A stretch of 64,000 bases of DNA from an uncultured SAR86 cluster bacterium (GCA_902596665.1 CACJUN010000001.1:195680-259679); one strand, 5' to 3'. Positions 17,011 through 26,433 are shown, numbered from the stretch's first letter. The notes: a model not told the origin generated them from the letters alone. Program-made: numbers and translations.

Positions 17011-19101
17011 TTAATTTAAACCACGTTTTCTTAGCAAAGAACTCACGTTTGGCTCCTCACCTCTAAATTTTTTATATTGATTCATCAAATCAACTGAGTT
17101 ACCTGAACTATAAACAAAATCTTCTAGTTTTTCAGCATATTCACTGTCATATAATCCTTCTTTATCAAATATCTCAAAAGCATGAGAATCAAGAACTTCA
17201 GACCACATATAACTGTAATAACCCGCAGCATAACCTCCAGCAAAAATATGACCGAAATAGGTGCTTCCATACCTACTATCTATTTCGACTGGCTTTCCAA
17301 TTTCTTTGAAAAGAGTTTGCTCAAATTCTTCTGTGTTCTCTACTGGCGATTCAATTGTGTGCCAAGCAAGATCCAACATTGAAGCTATCATGTATTCAGT
17401 GGTAGCAAATCCTTGATTAAAAGTACCAGCAGATGACATTTTTTCTAATAATCTTTTTGGAATAGGTTTGCCGGTTTCAAAATGCTTTGCAAATTCGGCT
17501 AAAAAATCAGAATGTCTTATCCAATTTTCCATTAATTGAGAGGGAAATTCGACATAATCTCTTGTGACACTTGTTCCTGATAGATAAGGGTAATCCACAT
17601 CCGAAAGTAATCCATGTAAGGCATGACCGAATTCATGAAACAGAGTCTCGGCATGCTCAAAGGTTAGAAATGCTTTTTCACCATCATTGGGTTTTGCAAA
17701 ATTACAAACATTCAACACAATAGGTCTAACTCTTCCATCGAAATTGCTTTGATCTCTAAAAGTGTTCATCCAAGCACCACCTTGCTTAGATGGTCTGGCA
17801 AAATAATCGGTTAGAAAAACTCCTAAATGATCTCCATTTTTATCTAGTACCTCAAAGGTATCTACGTCTGGATGATATTTAGGAATATCATTTTTTTGAA
17901 TAAATTTTATTCCAAATAGCCTATTAGCAAGCTCAAAGGCTGAATCCCTGATTGCATCCATTTCAAGATACGGTTGAACCTCCGCTGAATCAAAGTCGTA
18001 TTTTCTTTTTCTAACTTTTTCAGAATAATGCATCCAATCCCAAGCTTGAAGAGCAAAATTATTACCTTCCTCTTGAATAAGGTCTTGCATATCCTTTATC
18101 TCTTCTTGGGCCATTGCTTTTGCAGGCTCCCATACTTGATTGAGAAGAGCGTTAACTCCGTTTGAAGATTTCGCCATGGTTTTCTGTAACGAGAGTTCGG
18201 CGTGGTTTGCAAAACCCATCAGTTGAGCTTTTTCTAACCTCAAATTAGCCATTTCCCTTACGATTTCCTCGTTATTGAATTCATTAGGATTTTTTCCTCT
18301 GTTTATATACATTTTATAAAGTTGCTCACGTAAGTCTCTATTTGTAGAACTTGTTAAGAACGGATACATACTAATTCTTGTTGGATTGAAAACCCAACCG
18401 AATGAATAACCTTTATTTTTTGCTAAACGTTTAGCTTGGTCTTTAATTTTTTCTGAAAGGCCGCCTAATTCTTTTTCATCGCTTATGTACAATTCAGAAT
18501 TGTTGGTATCTTTTAAAACATTTTGATCAAATTTTATAGAGAGCTCAGTGAGTTTTTTATTGATTTCAATAAATCTTTCTTTGCTCCCAACAGAAAGGTT
18601 TGCACCATTCATCTCAAAGTTTCTTATCATCTCATCGGTTAATCTTTGTTGTTCCGAACTTAAAGAAGAGTACTCATTAGTTTTAATAGCTTTAAGTCTT
18701 TTGAATATTTCCTCATTCAGGAATAACGAATCTCTATGGGCAGAAAGTTTAGGACCAATCTTTTCAGATAGTTTATCTAAGTCATCGTTAGTATCTGCAG
18801 ATAGTAAATTATAGAAAACAGCTGTAACTTTGGTTAATAACTCTCCAGACCTCTCAAGTTCAGCGATCGTGTTTTCAAACGATGGATTTTCATTGTTGTT
18901 TGAAACAGTAATTATCTCTTTTTCATGCGCTCTAATGCCTTCCTCAAATGCAGGTAAGTAATGATCTATTTTTATTGATTTGAAATTAGGTACTTGAAAC
19001 TCGTTTTTATAATCTTCATAGAATGGATTTGACATCTCACTTTCCTCCGAACAACTTAAAATTAGAAATGAAATAAGAAATATGTAGCTTATTTTAAACA
19101 C
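17011..19101 (-). CDS. dcp: Peptidyl-dipeptidase Dcp-like M3 metallopeptidase, lipoprotein
   Basis: A 696-residue oligopeptidase of the M3A family (E. coli Dcp 681, OpdA 680). The zinc site HEFGHALHGL lies near residue 488, with the third ligand in the downstream FPSQLMENW stretch. The N-terminus MFKISYIFLISFLILSCSEE is a lipoprotein signal with Cys at about residue 17. Unlike the cytosolic E. coli enzymes, this one should therefore be anchored in the periplasm or outer membrane. It would trim small peptides taken up from outside. It is third in a minus-strand run after two membrane proteins, with 5 nt to the previous gene. Confidence 0.92.
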   Translation of the reverse strand: MFKISYIFLISFLILSCSEESEMSNPFYEDYKNEFQVPNFKSIKIDHYLPAFEEGIRAHEKEIITVSNNNENPSFENTIAELERSGELLTKVTAVFYNLLSADTNDDLDKLSEKIGPKLSAHRDSLFLNEEIFKRLKAIKTNEYSSLSSEQQRLTDEMIRNFEMNGANLSVGSKERFIEINKKLTELSIKFDQNVLKDTNNSELYISDEKELGGLSEKIKDQAKRLAKNKGYSFGWVFNPTRISMYPFLTSSTNRDLREQLYKMYINRGKNPNEFNNEEIVREMANLRLEKAQLMGFANHAELSLQKTMAKSSNGVNALLNQVWEPAKAMAQEEIKDMQDLIQEEGNNFALQAWDWMHYSEKVRKRKYDFDSAEVQPYLEMDAIRDSAFELANRLFGIKFIQKNDIPKYHPDVDTFEVLDKNGDHLGVFLTDYFARPSKQGGAWMNTFRDQSNFDGRVRPIVLNVCNFAKPNDGEKAFLTFEHAETLFHEFGHALHGLLSDVDYPYLSGTSVTRDYVEFPSQLMENWIRHSDFLAEFAKHFETGKPIPKRLLEKMSSAGTFNQGFATTEYMIASMLDLAWHTIESPVENTEEFEQTLFKEIGKPVEIDSRYGSTYFGHIFAGGYAAGYYSYMWSEVLDSHAFEIFDKEGLYDSEYAEKLEDFVYSSGNSVDLMNQYKKFRGEEPNVSSLLRKRGLN

Positions 19102-19106
19102 AATGT

Positions 19107-19562
19107 TTATTTTTTAAATATCGCTTTAATCTTATTGGATATGAACTTTTTTTCACCGGAATTGCTCAAAGATGCTTTTGCGAAATAAGTCATGTGATCA
19201 CTTCCCGATGGAAAAGACGTATCCGAAAAATATACTAAACACCCATCGGGATTAGGCGGGCAATCAAAAGTTTTCCATTTTTCTGCATCACTTTGACCGC
19301 TCTTTGTTCGATAAATATCCACAAAAATCGTTAAATCCTCTGATTGATTGCTCTCTGATGAATTTCTGACAGATAACTGTAGTCGAGGGATCTTGGATAG
19401 CGAATATTCATTTAACTCTAAAAAGGCATCATTTTCTGACTCTTGAATCAATAAATTAAGGTCCAAATTATATTTTTCATCGAATATTCCTATTTGACTA
19501 AAAATTAAAGTAATGGCGACAAGAGCCATCGCTAAATAAGGAGCATTTTTCTCTAAGTTCAT
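19107..19562 (-). CDS. Single-pass membrane protein of unknown function
   Basis: A 151-residue protein I do not recognise. Residues 8-26 (YLAMALVAITLIFSQIGIF) form one transmembrane segment or uncleaved signal. The remainder is polar and probably periplasmic, with beta-rich spacing (LQLSVRNSS, LTIFVDIYRTK) and two close cysteines around CPPNPDGC that could form a disulfide. It overlaps the upstream TIGR02206-type gene by 4 nt (ATGA), so both are probably co-expressed with the Dcp-like gene. Confidence 0.75.
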   Translation of the reverse strand: MNLEKNAPYLAMALVAITLIFSQIGIFDEKYNLDLNLLIQESENDAFLELNEYSLSKIPRLQLSVRNSSESNQSEDLTIFVDIYRTKSGQSDAEKWKTFDCPPNPDGCLVYFSDTSFPSGSDHMTYFAKASLSNSGEKKFISNKIKAIFKK

Positions 19563-20281
19563 TTCTTTAATTTATCCCAGACTGCAAAAGGAGTATATAT
19601 CAATGCAAAAATTATGAATGCAAGAAGAACAAAAATTGGAATTTGAGCTGGTGGATCAGGCAGAAAATCAGCAATTGATGCACCATCAGGTCTTGCCATT
19701 AGGTACCAATAATTTGCAGGGCTACCCTCAGCAAAATAATTTATAAAACTATTAATAGAGTAGACAACTGGAGATAACAAGACAGTAATGAAGAAAATCT
19801 TTATGAAAGTTTTAAAATAGGGTCTTACCTTGTAGACAATTAAGGAAAAGAATATTCCTAACCACATTAATCCATGACCAAAGAAAAAGAGAATGAAATT
19901 TGGATCAGGAAAGGCAAATCTGATATCTGGCTGTGTATTGGCAATCAATCCTCCCGCAATTCCCCAAAAAAAAGATATTTCAAAAAAAATCTTCTTTCTA
20001 GAGAGTAAAAAAATGGCTGCACAGATTGCTGATAAGTGACAAAAATGAAGAGGCAAAATCTTTAATATGGAGAAATAATCAGGATAAAGGGCAGGGTAAT
20101 ATATTGGTTTAGAAAATTCATTAAGTAGAATCAACAATGCCAACGAGGTGGAGATTACATTTTGAGTTTCTTCTTTCAAGGTTAGGACTAAATAGGGAAT
20201 AATGATTATGGAAATAAAAATCAAACCCAGAGCTATCAAGTGATCGGATCCAAATATTATGAAAGGCTCATCAGTAAACAT
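19559..20281 (-). CDS. TIGR02206/YwaF family integral membrane protein
   Basis: A 240-residue polytopic membrane protein with about seven hydrophobic segments. The signature LPLHFCHLSAICAAIFLL and the downstream GIAGGLIANTQPDIRF and GHGLMWLGIFFSLIVY match the TIGR02206 (Bacillus YwaF, TMEM164-like) family. The family's physiological role is not settled; a possible lipid acyltransferase link is proposed for eukaryotic TMEM164. The ATG shares two bases with the ATG of the divergent lipoprotein gene (CATG at 20279-20282), and no ribosome site is visible, so its mRNA may be leaderless or start inside the neighbour. Confidence 0.85.
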   Translation of the reverse strand: MFTDEPFIIFGSDHLIALGLIFISIIIIPYLVLTLKEETQNVISTSLALLILLNEFSKPIYYPALYPDYFSILKILPLHFCHLSAICAAIFLLSRKKIFFEISFFWGIAGGLIANTQPDIRFAFPDPNFILFFFGHGLMWLGIFFSLIVYKVRPYFKTFIKIFFITVLLSPVVYSINSFINYFAEGSPANYWYLMARPDGASIADFLPDPPAQIPIFVLLAFIIFALIYTPFAVWDKLKK

Positions 20282-20639
20282 GTTTAAATCTTATGTCAAA
20301 GGCACATATTTATTCTATATCTTTTTAGCTTTTTTAATTTCGTGCTCTGAAAATCAGACATCAAATGAAATCAGTTGGCAGGGCGATTCTTTTTACGTTA
20401 ACAGAGAGAATGATGAATATAAAATTGATTATTCCGTCACTTTGGATGTAACTTCTACTGAAATTGGTACGAAGATAAATATATTTTCCTTTCCTGAAGG
20501 AGAAATTATCGATAAGTTTTCTGTTGAATTAATAGAAAAAGAAGTGAGAGTAGACGGAGTCAAATTTTGCAGAATCTGGGGAAATTCTGAGATGTATGTA
20601 TCTATGAACTATGTGGTCGTCAATGACTGTCTTTATTAG
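20280..20639 (+). CDS. Small lipoprotein of unknown function
   Basis: A protein of 119 residues starting MFKSYVKGTYLFYIFLAF and continuing to a lipobox LISC at residues 19-22. The mature part is short, Glu/Ile-rich and predicted beta-strand, with one internal Cys and one near the C-terminus (NDCLY). I do not recognise a family. An in-frame ATG at 20259 would add seven residues, but 20280 gives a more normal signal peptide. Its 3' end overlaps the convergent SDR gene by 20 nt. Confidence 0.65.
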   Translation: MFKSYVKGTYLFYIFLAFLISCSENQTSNEISWQGDSFYVNRENDEYKIDYSVTLDVTSTEIGTKINIFSFPEGEIIDKFSVELIEKEVRVDGVKFCRIWGNSEMYVSMNYVVVNDCLY

Positions 20640-21417
20640 GATCAGCCGATTCTATGAAATCAGTAAACTGTGTTTGTAATCGTTGCATGCCTGAAATCCA
20701 TCTGTCTCGATCATTCCCTTTTCTGGATACGTACTCAAGAACCTCTTTATGCGGAGCTGCTAAAAATCTTTCATTGACTATGGCATCCAAAACTTCAGCG
20801 GCACATTCTTCAGGTTCAATCATTCCGTCAACACCTGCAACACCAGGCCCATTAGCAGTCATCGCTGTTCTTACTGCCTGAGGGCACAAGCAGGTAACGC
20901 CAATACCATTCGAACCGTATGTAATCTTCAGCCATTCAGCAAAAGAAACAGCGGCTGCTTTAGTGACTGAGTAGGGTGCGGCTCCGATTTGAGTCAAAAG
21001 TCCAGCTGCTGATGCGGTATTCATGAAGTAACCGGATTCGCGTTTCAGCATGTTAGGTAAACAATATTTAGCTGCGTGAATATGAGACATAACATTGATA
21101 TCCCAAATAGTTTGCCAACCTTGAGCAGTGGTATCGAGGAGGCCAAATTCTCCTCCAATTCCAGCATTTGAACAAAATATATCTATGTCGTTTTCTTTAT
21201 TAACTTCTTCAATCAAGCTCCTAATTTCTGATTCTTTTGAGACATCAGTTTTTATTGCAATACCATCCATTAAATCGGCTGTTTCTGCTAATCCTTCTTC
21301 ATTAAGATCTGCTATGTAAACTTTATCTGCTCGAGCGTTTGTAAAAGCCTGAGCAAGAGCTCTTCCAATTCCGCTAGCAGCTCCTGTAACAACTACAACT
21401 TTATTTTCAATATTCAT
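20620..21417 (-). CDS. Short-chain dehydrogenase/reductase
   Basis: A 265-residue classical SDR. It has a TGAASGIG nucleotide-binding motif near residue 12, CSNAGIG (the NNAG equivalent) and a YSVTK active site with Tyr and Lys. The acidic residue after beta-2 (IADLN) favours NAD(H) over NADP(H). It is last in a five-gene operon with two crotonase-fold proteins, another SDR and an acyl-CoA ligase. A 3-hydroxyacyl-CoA or cyclic alcohol dehydrogenase role in that pathway is likely but unproved. Confidence 0.9.
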   Translation of the reverse strand: MNIENKVVVVTGAASGIGRALAQAFTNARADKVYIADLNEEGLAETADLMDGIAIKTDVSKESEIRSLIEEVNKENDIDIFCSNAGIGGEFGLLDTTAQGWQTIWDINVMSHIHAAKYCLPNMLKRESGYFMNTASAAGLLTQIGAAPYSVTKAAAVSFAEWLKITYGSNGIGVTCLCPQAVRTAMTANGPGVAGVDGMIEPEECAAEVLDAIVNERFLAAPHKEVLEYVSRKGNDRDRWISGMQRLQTQFTDFIESADPNKDSH

Positions 21418-21418
21418 A

Positions 21419-23134
21419 TTATTTTCCTATGGTATTAACTGCTTCTTCCCTAAGCTGTTTTTTTGCAATTTTTCCAGAAGCAATTCTTGGAAGTTTTTCT
21501 GTTTGAAATTTCATAAATTCTGGAATTTTAAATTTAGCTAGTTTGGATGCTAAAAAGCCTGATAATTCAACTTCATCAATCATTTGATCTTCTCTACACG
21601 ACACAACAGTTGCTAGTTTCTCACCAAGTCTTTCATCAGGAATTCCAAAGACAGATGCTTCTAGAACAGAAGGGTGTTCAGTTATAGCGGCTTCAACCTC
21701 GAGACAGGCAATATTTTCACCACCCCTAATAACAATATCTTTCTTTCTATCTTTTATATATAGAAAGCCATCGCTGTCTAATAAGCCTAAATCTCCTGAC
21801 CTAAACCAACCTTCAGCATCTAAAACTTCATCAGTGGCGTCCTGATTTTTCCAATAATTTTTAAAGTTACAAGCACCTCTGATACAGACTTCTCCTATTT
21901 CGTCTGTTCCGAGGTCATTACCATCGTCATCAACTATCTTTAGGTCTATTAATTTTGGTAAAGGAAACCCTGTGCTTGAAGGTTTTTCTGAATATAAGTC
22001 TCCGGCATTATTGGCTGCTAAGGCGTTCGTTTCCGTGAGACCGTAACCAATTCCAGGAGATGTATCTCTAAAATTTTCTCTCATTTCTTTTACTTGCTCA
22101 GGAGGTCGAGCAGCTCCGCCACCGTTTAATCCTCTAAGAGAAGATATGTCTCTCGGGTTCTTTTTTTGTGCTTCAACAAGCTCATATGACATTGTTGGCA
22201 CGCCAGTAAAATCAGAAATTCTCTCTCTTTCGATTAAGTCCAAGGCAACTTCTGGATCCCACTTATGCATGAGCACTGTTTTTCTGCCAACAGGAATGGA
22301 TAACAGAAATATGGCATGAGAACCTGTCACATGAAATAAAGGAACGCTTACAAGAACAGCAGCTTGGTCTCCTTCGCCCATAATTCCTAAATTTTCTTCA
22401 TGTGAAGACTCCTTCAACAAAGTTTGAAGAGCAATCCAATAAAAAGGTGCAAACATTACCGATCTATGCGATGAAACAACTCCTTTAGGATGCCCGGTGC
22501 TACCAGATGTATACATTATTGATGCATCATCGTCAGGACTGACGGCAACTTCATTATCAAGTGTTTTATTCTGATTTTGGATAACTTTATAAAAATCTAT
22601 GTCAGAGTGATCTGGATTTTCAGATCTCACCGAAATTCTTTTAATATCAGGACACTTGTCTCCAAGACGTTCTAAGCGCTCTTGATCAGCAATGAATAAT
22701 TTTGACTCGCTATTATTTAATCCGTATTCAAGTTCATCTCCTTGCCACCAGGAATTCAAAGGAACAGCAACTGCACCTATCGATGTCACCGCCATATACG
22801 CGAACATCCACTCAGGATAATTTCGCATCGAAAAAGCAACTTTATCTCCTTTTTTAATACCGTAGGTGTTCTGAAGAGAGTTTGCCAGCTGATACGATCT
22901 TGATAGAGTTTCACTATAAGGAATTTGTTGATCTTCAAAAACGACGTGAGTCCACTCGCCATGAGTTAAACCTAGCTGATAATATCCTAAGAGATTATCT
23001 GGAGATTCGGAAAAAACGTAATATTCATTTCCTCTAATTGACTCTTTACTAACTCCAAGGAGTCCTTCGGAAGAAATCTTTTCAAATGTTTCTAATCTTT
23101 TTTGAGGATCAATCAGATCCAACTGGCCAGCCAT
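21419..23134 (-). CDS. AMP-forming acyl-CoA synthetase
   Basis: A 571-residue ANL-family ligase that activates a carboxylic acid to its CoA thioester. Motifs are MYTSGSTGHPKGVVSSH near residue 210, PGIGYGLTETNA, and the hinge/ATP motif WFRSGDLGLLDSDGFLYIKDR. The C-terminal lysine is in LPRIASGKIAKKQL. This is a different branch from the FATP-type enzyme at 15.2-17.0 kb and probably takes another acid. It lies 1 nt from the SDR downstream and 3 nt from the crotonase upstream, so this is a single transcription unit. Confidence 0.93.
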   Translation of the reverse strand: MAGQLDLIDPQKRLETFEKISSEGLLGVSKESIRGNEYYVFSESPDNLLGYYQLGLTHGEWTHVVFEDQQIPYSETLSRSYQLANSLQNTYGIKKGDKVAFSMRNYPEWMFAYMAVTSIGAVAVPLNSWWQGDELEYGLNNSESKLFIADQERLERLGDKCPDIKRISVRSENPDHSDIDFYKVIQNQNKTLDNEVAVSPDDDASIMYTSGSTGHPKGVVSSHRSVMFAPFYWIALQTLLKESSHEENLGIMGEGDQAAVLVSVPLFHVTGSHAIFLLSIPVGRKTVLMHKWDPEVALDLIERERISDFTGVPTMSYELVEAQKKNPRDISSLRGLNGGGAARPPEQVKEMRENFRDTSPGIGYGLTETNALAANNAGDLYSEKPSSTGFPLPKLIDLKIVDDDGNDLGTDEIGEVCIRGACNFKNYWKNQDATDEVLDAEGWFRSGDLGLLDSDGFLYIKDRKKDIVIRGGENIACLEVEAAITEHPSVLEASVFGIPDERLGEKLATVVSCREDQMIDEVELSGFLASKLAKFKIPEFMKFQTEKLPRIASGKIAKKQLREEAVNTIGK

Positions 23135-23137
23135 AAT

Positions 23138-23938
23138 TTACTTACCTGTAAAATTCGCTGGTCTTTTTTCTATGAAATGTTTGACTCCTTCTTTGAAATC
23201 ATCAGACCCGAAGCTTTCAACCATCTTTTTAAATGCTTTTTGAATATGATCATCAAATGATTCTTCCAGAGACGCATACATTTGCTCTTTCATAATTTTC
23301 ACAGATCTTGGCGAAACATTCTTCGCTAAGTCTTCTGCGTAAGCAATGACTTCATCCATAAATGAATCAGCTGGAATAGCTTTATTTACGAGACCGATTC
23401 TTTCAGCTTCTTTTCCGTCAAATTTTCTTGCAGAGAAAAGAAGATCATTAGCATGAGATAAACCAATTATCCTGCTAAGCATCCAGCCAACCCCCCACTC
23501 AGCAATCAAACCTCTCTTAGAGAAAGCTGTTGAAAACACTGCAGTTTCGGATGCAAATCTGATATCACAGTACAGAGATAGGATAAAACCAACCCCGGCA
23601 GCAGGACCATTAATTGCCGCTATAACCGGTTTATCTAAATTACGCACATAACTGAATCCTTTCCAAGGTTCTTTATCTTCAGACTGTTCAGAGGCATCTG
23701 AGTTTCCCTCAGAGGTACTAGCAAGACCGTCCATGTCAGCACCGGCAGTAAATCCTCTGCCTTCCCCGGTAAGAACGATTACTTTTATTGAATCATCCGC
23801 ACAAGCCTGATCTAAGATTTCCTTGAGCCTTGCACTAAGAGCAGGGGTAATTGCATTTAATCGTTCCGGTCTATTTAATTTAACCAGTCCAACACCATTT
23901 TTTAAATCTTCATATAAAACTAAATCTTTATTACTCAT
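23138..23938 (-). CDS. Crotonase-fold protein lacking both canonical hydratase glutamates
   Basis: A 266-residue enoyl-CoA hydratase/isomerase family protein. The oxyanion-hole segments are FTAGADMDGL and NGPAAGVGFI. Where true hydratases have GGGCELA and QPE, this reads GVGFILS and STAF, so both catalytic glutamates are absent. A Glu sits instead in RGLIAEWGVGWML, the pattern seen in isomerase or other crotonase subfamilies. An isomerase, hydrolase or lyase role is therefore more likely than simple hydration. It also has a Ser/Glu-rich insertion of about 20 residues after the first oxyanion motif. It lies 2 nt from its neighbour. Confidence 0.88.
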   Translation of the reverse strand: MSNKDLVLYEDLKNGVGLVKLNRPERLNAITPALSARLKEILDQACADDSIKVIVLTGEGRGFTAGADMDGLASTSEGNSDASEQSEDKEPWKGFSYVRNLDKPVIAAINGPAAGVGFILSLYCDIRFASETAVFSTAFSKRGLIAEWGVGWMLSRIIGLSHANDLLFSARKFDGKEAERIGLVNKAIPADSFMDEVIAYAEDLAKNVSPRSVKIMKEQMYASLEESFDDHIQKAFKKMVESFGSDDFKEGVKHFIEKRPANFTGK

Positions 23939-23940
23939 AA

Positions 23941-24714
23941 CTAAACTGTTGTGCCTCCATCGACGACAATTGTGTGACCATTTACATAACTACCTGCTGC
24001 AGATGCAAGAAATACAGCAGCTCCTCCAAGCTCATCTGGCTCACCAATTCTATTTTGTGGTGTGCCGGTTAAAGCTGATTTTAAAATTTCAGGGTTTTCC
24101 CATAAGGCTTTTGCGAAATCAGTTCTGATTAATCCAGGAGCAATGCAATTTGTTCTGACATTAAATTTACCAAATTCAGATGCATAATTTTTAACAAGCA
24201 TTATGTCTGCAGCTTTGGAGACATTGTAAGCTCCAATCACCTGACTTGCTCTCATGCCTCCTATAGAAGAAACAATAATAATATTTCCGTCTTCTCTTTC
24301 AACCATCTCAGGGATCACCATTTGACATAAATTATGATTACTTTTGATGTTGTTATTCATAATTTTCTCAAATGCTTCATCAGGGATATCTTTGATAGAG
24401 CCAAAGAAAGGATTAGTCGCAGCATTACAGACCAAAATATCAATCTGACCAAGTTGGATTCTTGTTTCTTCAACTAACATCTCTAAAGCAGCTTTATCAG
24501 AGATATTGCACGGAATCACAATCGCTTTTCCAGGACCATCCTTGCAAGCTTCGTTAATTTCATCAGCTGTTTCCTGGCATACATCAGCTTTTCTACTGGA
24601 TATAACAACTTCCGCACCATGAAGTGCCATGGCTTTGGCAATAGATTTCCCAATTCCTTTGGAGGAGCCGGTAATAATGGCTTTTTTGGCTGTTAAATCA
24701 AATAACTCACTCAT
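23941..24714 (-). CDS. Short-chain dehydrogenase/reductase (FabG/DHRS4-like)
   Basis: A 257-residue classical SDR with TGSSKGIG, CNAATNPFFG and YNVSK active-site motifs, and a C-terminal GHTIVVDGG. ISSRK after beta-2 has basic residues, suggesting NADP(H). It ends within 2 nt of the crotonase gene downstream and starts directly after the hydratase stop. It probably acts on a 3-hydroxyacyl-CoA or ketone in this operon's pathway. Confidence 0.9.
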   Translation of the reverse strand: MSELFDLTAKKAIITGSSKGIGKSIAKAMALHGAEVVISSRKADVCQETADEINEACKDGPGKAIVIPCNISDKAALEMLVEETRIQLGQIDILVCNAATNPFFGSIKDIPDEAFEKIMNNNIKSNHNLCQMVIPEMVEREDGNIIIVSSIGGMRASQVIGAYNVSKAADIMLVKNYASEFGKFNVRTNCIAPGLIRTDFAKALWENPEILKSALTGTPQNRIGEPDELGGAAVFLASAAGSYVNGHTIVVDGGTTV

Positions 24715-25506
24715 TTACTTACCTTTCCAGTTAGGAAGTCTTTTTTCGGCAAATGCTACAGGGCCTTCAATAAAATCTTCACTACCAAACAATTCTTTGA
24801 CAGCAGAATAGTGGGCTTTCATAGATTTTTCTAGATCAGGTTCGTTGAAATTTTCATAAGCAACTTGTTTAGTCGCCCTAATAGACATCGGTGAACATTC
24901 TTCAATTTGTTTTGCCCAGGCTTTTGCTGCGCTTAATAAATTTTCTGGTTCCACAACTTCATTAACAAAGCCTAAGCTTTTGCCTTCTTCAGCAGATACG
25001 TGTCTACCAGTAAGCATCATGCCCAATGCATTTTTCATACCGATTTGTCTTGGAAGTCTTTGCATGCCTCCAGCAAGTGCTGCCAAACCAACTTTAGGTT
25101 CAGGTAAAGCAAATTTTGCATTAGTAGATGCGACAATCAAATCGCAAGCTAATGCTATTTCAAATCCGCCACCCATCGATACGCCATTTACAGCAGCGAT
25201 CAAAGGCTTGGTTAAATTAAATCTAGAAGTTAAACCAGCAAAACCTGATGAAGCCATATTAATATCCATCTTACCTCCAGCTTCAGCCTGAAACTTAAGA
25301 TCGTTTCCTGCAGAAAAAGCACGATCACCTTCACCAGTGACAATACCAACCCAAAGATTTTCGTCTTTATCAAATTCATTCCAAACTTCATCAAATTCTG
25401 CATGAGCAGGGGGATGCAAAGCATTCATCCTTTCAGGTCTATTTATCGTGACAGTCAAGATATGACCGTCTATATCGGTTTTTAAAAATTCATAATCTGT
25501 TTTCAT
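24715..25506 (-). CDS. Enoyl-CoA hydratase
   Basis: A 263-residue crotonase with both catalytic glutamates present: GGGFEIALACD and ALPEPKVGLAALAGG. It would hydrate a 2-enoyl-CoA to 3-hydroxyacyl-CoA. It leads the minus-strand operon hydratase, SDR, crotonase, ligase, SDR. An AGGGAGA ribosome site precedes the ATG. It is divergent from an SDR/FAH pair across 136 nt. Confidence 0.93.
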   Translation of the reverse strand: MKTDYEFLKTDIDGHILTVTINRPERMNALHPPAHAEFDEVWNEFDKDENLWVGIVTGEGDRAFSAGNDLKFQAEAGGKMDINMASSGFAGLTSRFNLTKPLIAAVNGVSMGGGFEIALACDLIVASTNAKFALPEPKVGLAALAGGMQRLPRQIGMKNALGMMLTGRHVSAEEGKSLGFVNEVVEPENLLSAAKAWAKQIEECSPMSIRATKQVAYENFNEPDLEKSMKAHYSAVKELFGSEDFIEGPVAFAEKRLPNWKGK

Positions 25507-25642
25507 AAAATCTCCCTACTTTTAATCTAGGATTTATATTAAGGAATAGTTTTAAATGAGTAAAGGCGTTCAAAAAAATTCTAAAAATGAATTGAGCTTA
25601 ATTATTGGCATGTTAAATTTATGTTTCTAGAGAGGAAATATT

Positions 25643-26410
25643 ATGGATATTAAAAATAAAGTAGCCCTTATAACGGGAGGGGCATCAGGCCTAGGATTTG
25701 CATCAGCTCAAAAGCTAATTGCTGCGGGTGCAAAAATAATGGTTATGGATCTTAACGAAGATAATGCCAAGAAAGCATGCTCAGAATTAGATGGCGAAAC
25801 TGATTATGCTGTTGCAAACGTAGCTGAAGAAGCCAGCGTTCAAGAAGCTATCAGCAAAACAATGGATAAGTTTGGAAAGATAGATATTGTTTTGAATTGT
25901 GCAGGTATTGGAAGCGCCAGTAAAACAGTAGGCAAGGATGGAGCACATCCTTTGGATTATTTTAAAATAGTATTGGATGTGAATCTCGTGGGTACTTTTA
26001 ATGTTCTGAGACTTGCCGCAGTTGAGATGGGCAAAAATGAACCAGAAAAAGATAACGAATGTGGTGTAATAATCAATACTGCTTCTGTTGCAGCATACGA
26101 TGGTCAGATTGGACAGGCAGCATACAGTGCAAGTAAAGCTGGAGTGGTAGGGATGACTCTCCCCATTGCTCGTGATTTAGGAAGAATGGGCATAAGGATA
26201 AATACAATTGCACCGGGTATTTTTGATACACCCATGATGGCTATGGCTCCCGATGAAGTAAGAAGACCTTTGATCGAGATGACTCAATTTCCAAAGAGAT
26301 TAGGGAATCCTGAGGAATATGCATTACTGGCCATGCAAATAATTGAAAATCCTTACCTAAATGGAGAAACAATCAGGCTTGATGGCGGCATAAGAATGCA
26401 ACCAAAATAA
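25643..26410 (+). CDS. 3-hydroxyacyl-CoA dehydrogenase type 2-like SDR
   Basis: A 255-residue SDR whose whole course resembles HSD17B10/HADH2-type enzymes. It shows TGGASGLGFA, LNCAGIG followed by the typical insertion before YFKIVLDVNLVGTFNVLRL, and the YSASK active site. DLGRMGIRINTIAPGIFDTP and a C-terminal LDGGIRMQPK complete the match. It oxidises 3-hydroxyacyl-CoA, and often steroids or branched acyl-CoAs, with NAD+. A GAGGAA ribosome site precedes the ATG. It is followed 23 nt later by an FAH-family hydrolase and faces the acyl-CoA operon, so all are probably one pathway. Confidence 0.9.
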   Translation: MDIKNKVALITGGASGLGFASAQKLIAAGAKIMVMDLNEDNAKKACSELDGETDYAVANVAEEASVQEAISKTMDKFGKIDIVLNCAGIGSASKTVGKDGAHPLDYFKIVLDVNLVGTFNVLRLAAVEMGKNEPEKDNECGVIINTASVAAYDGQIGQAAYSASKAGVVGMTLPIARDLGRMGIRINTIAPGIFDTPMMAMAPDEVRRPLIEMTQFPKRLGNPEEYALLAMQIIENPYLNGETIRLDGGIRMQPK

Positions 26411-26433
26411 AAGAATTTTCGAAGGAGCGAAAA

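Noticed and set aside
25507-25642. Riboswitch or large leader in the 136-nt divergent gap
   Set aside because: The region is AT-rich without stable paired stems or a recognisable aptamer core; it probably only holds two back-to-back promoters.
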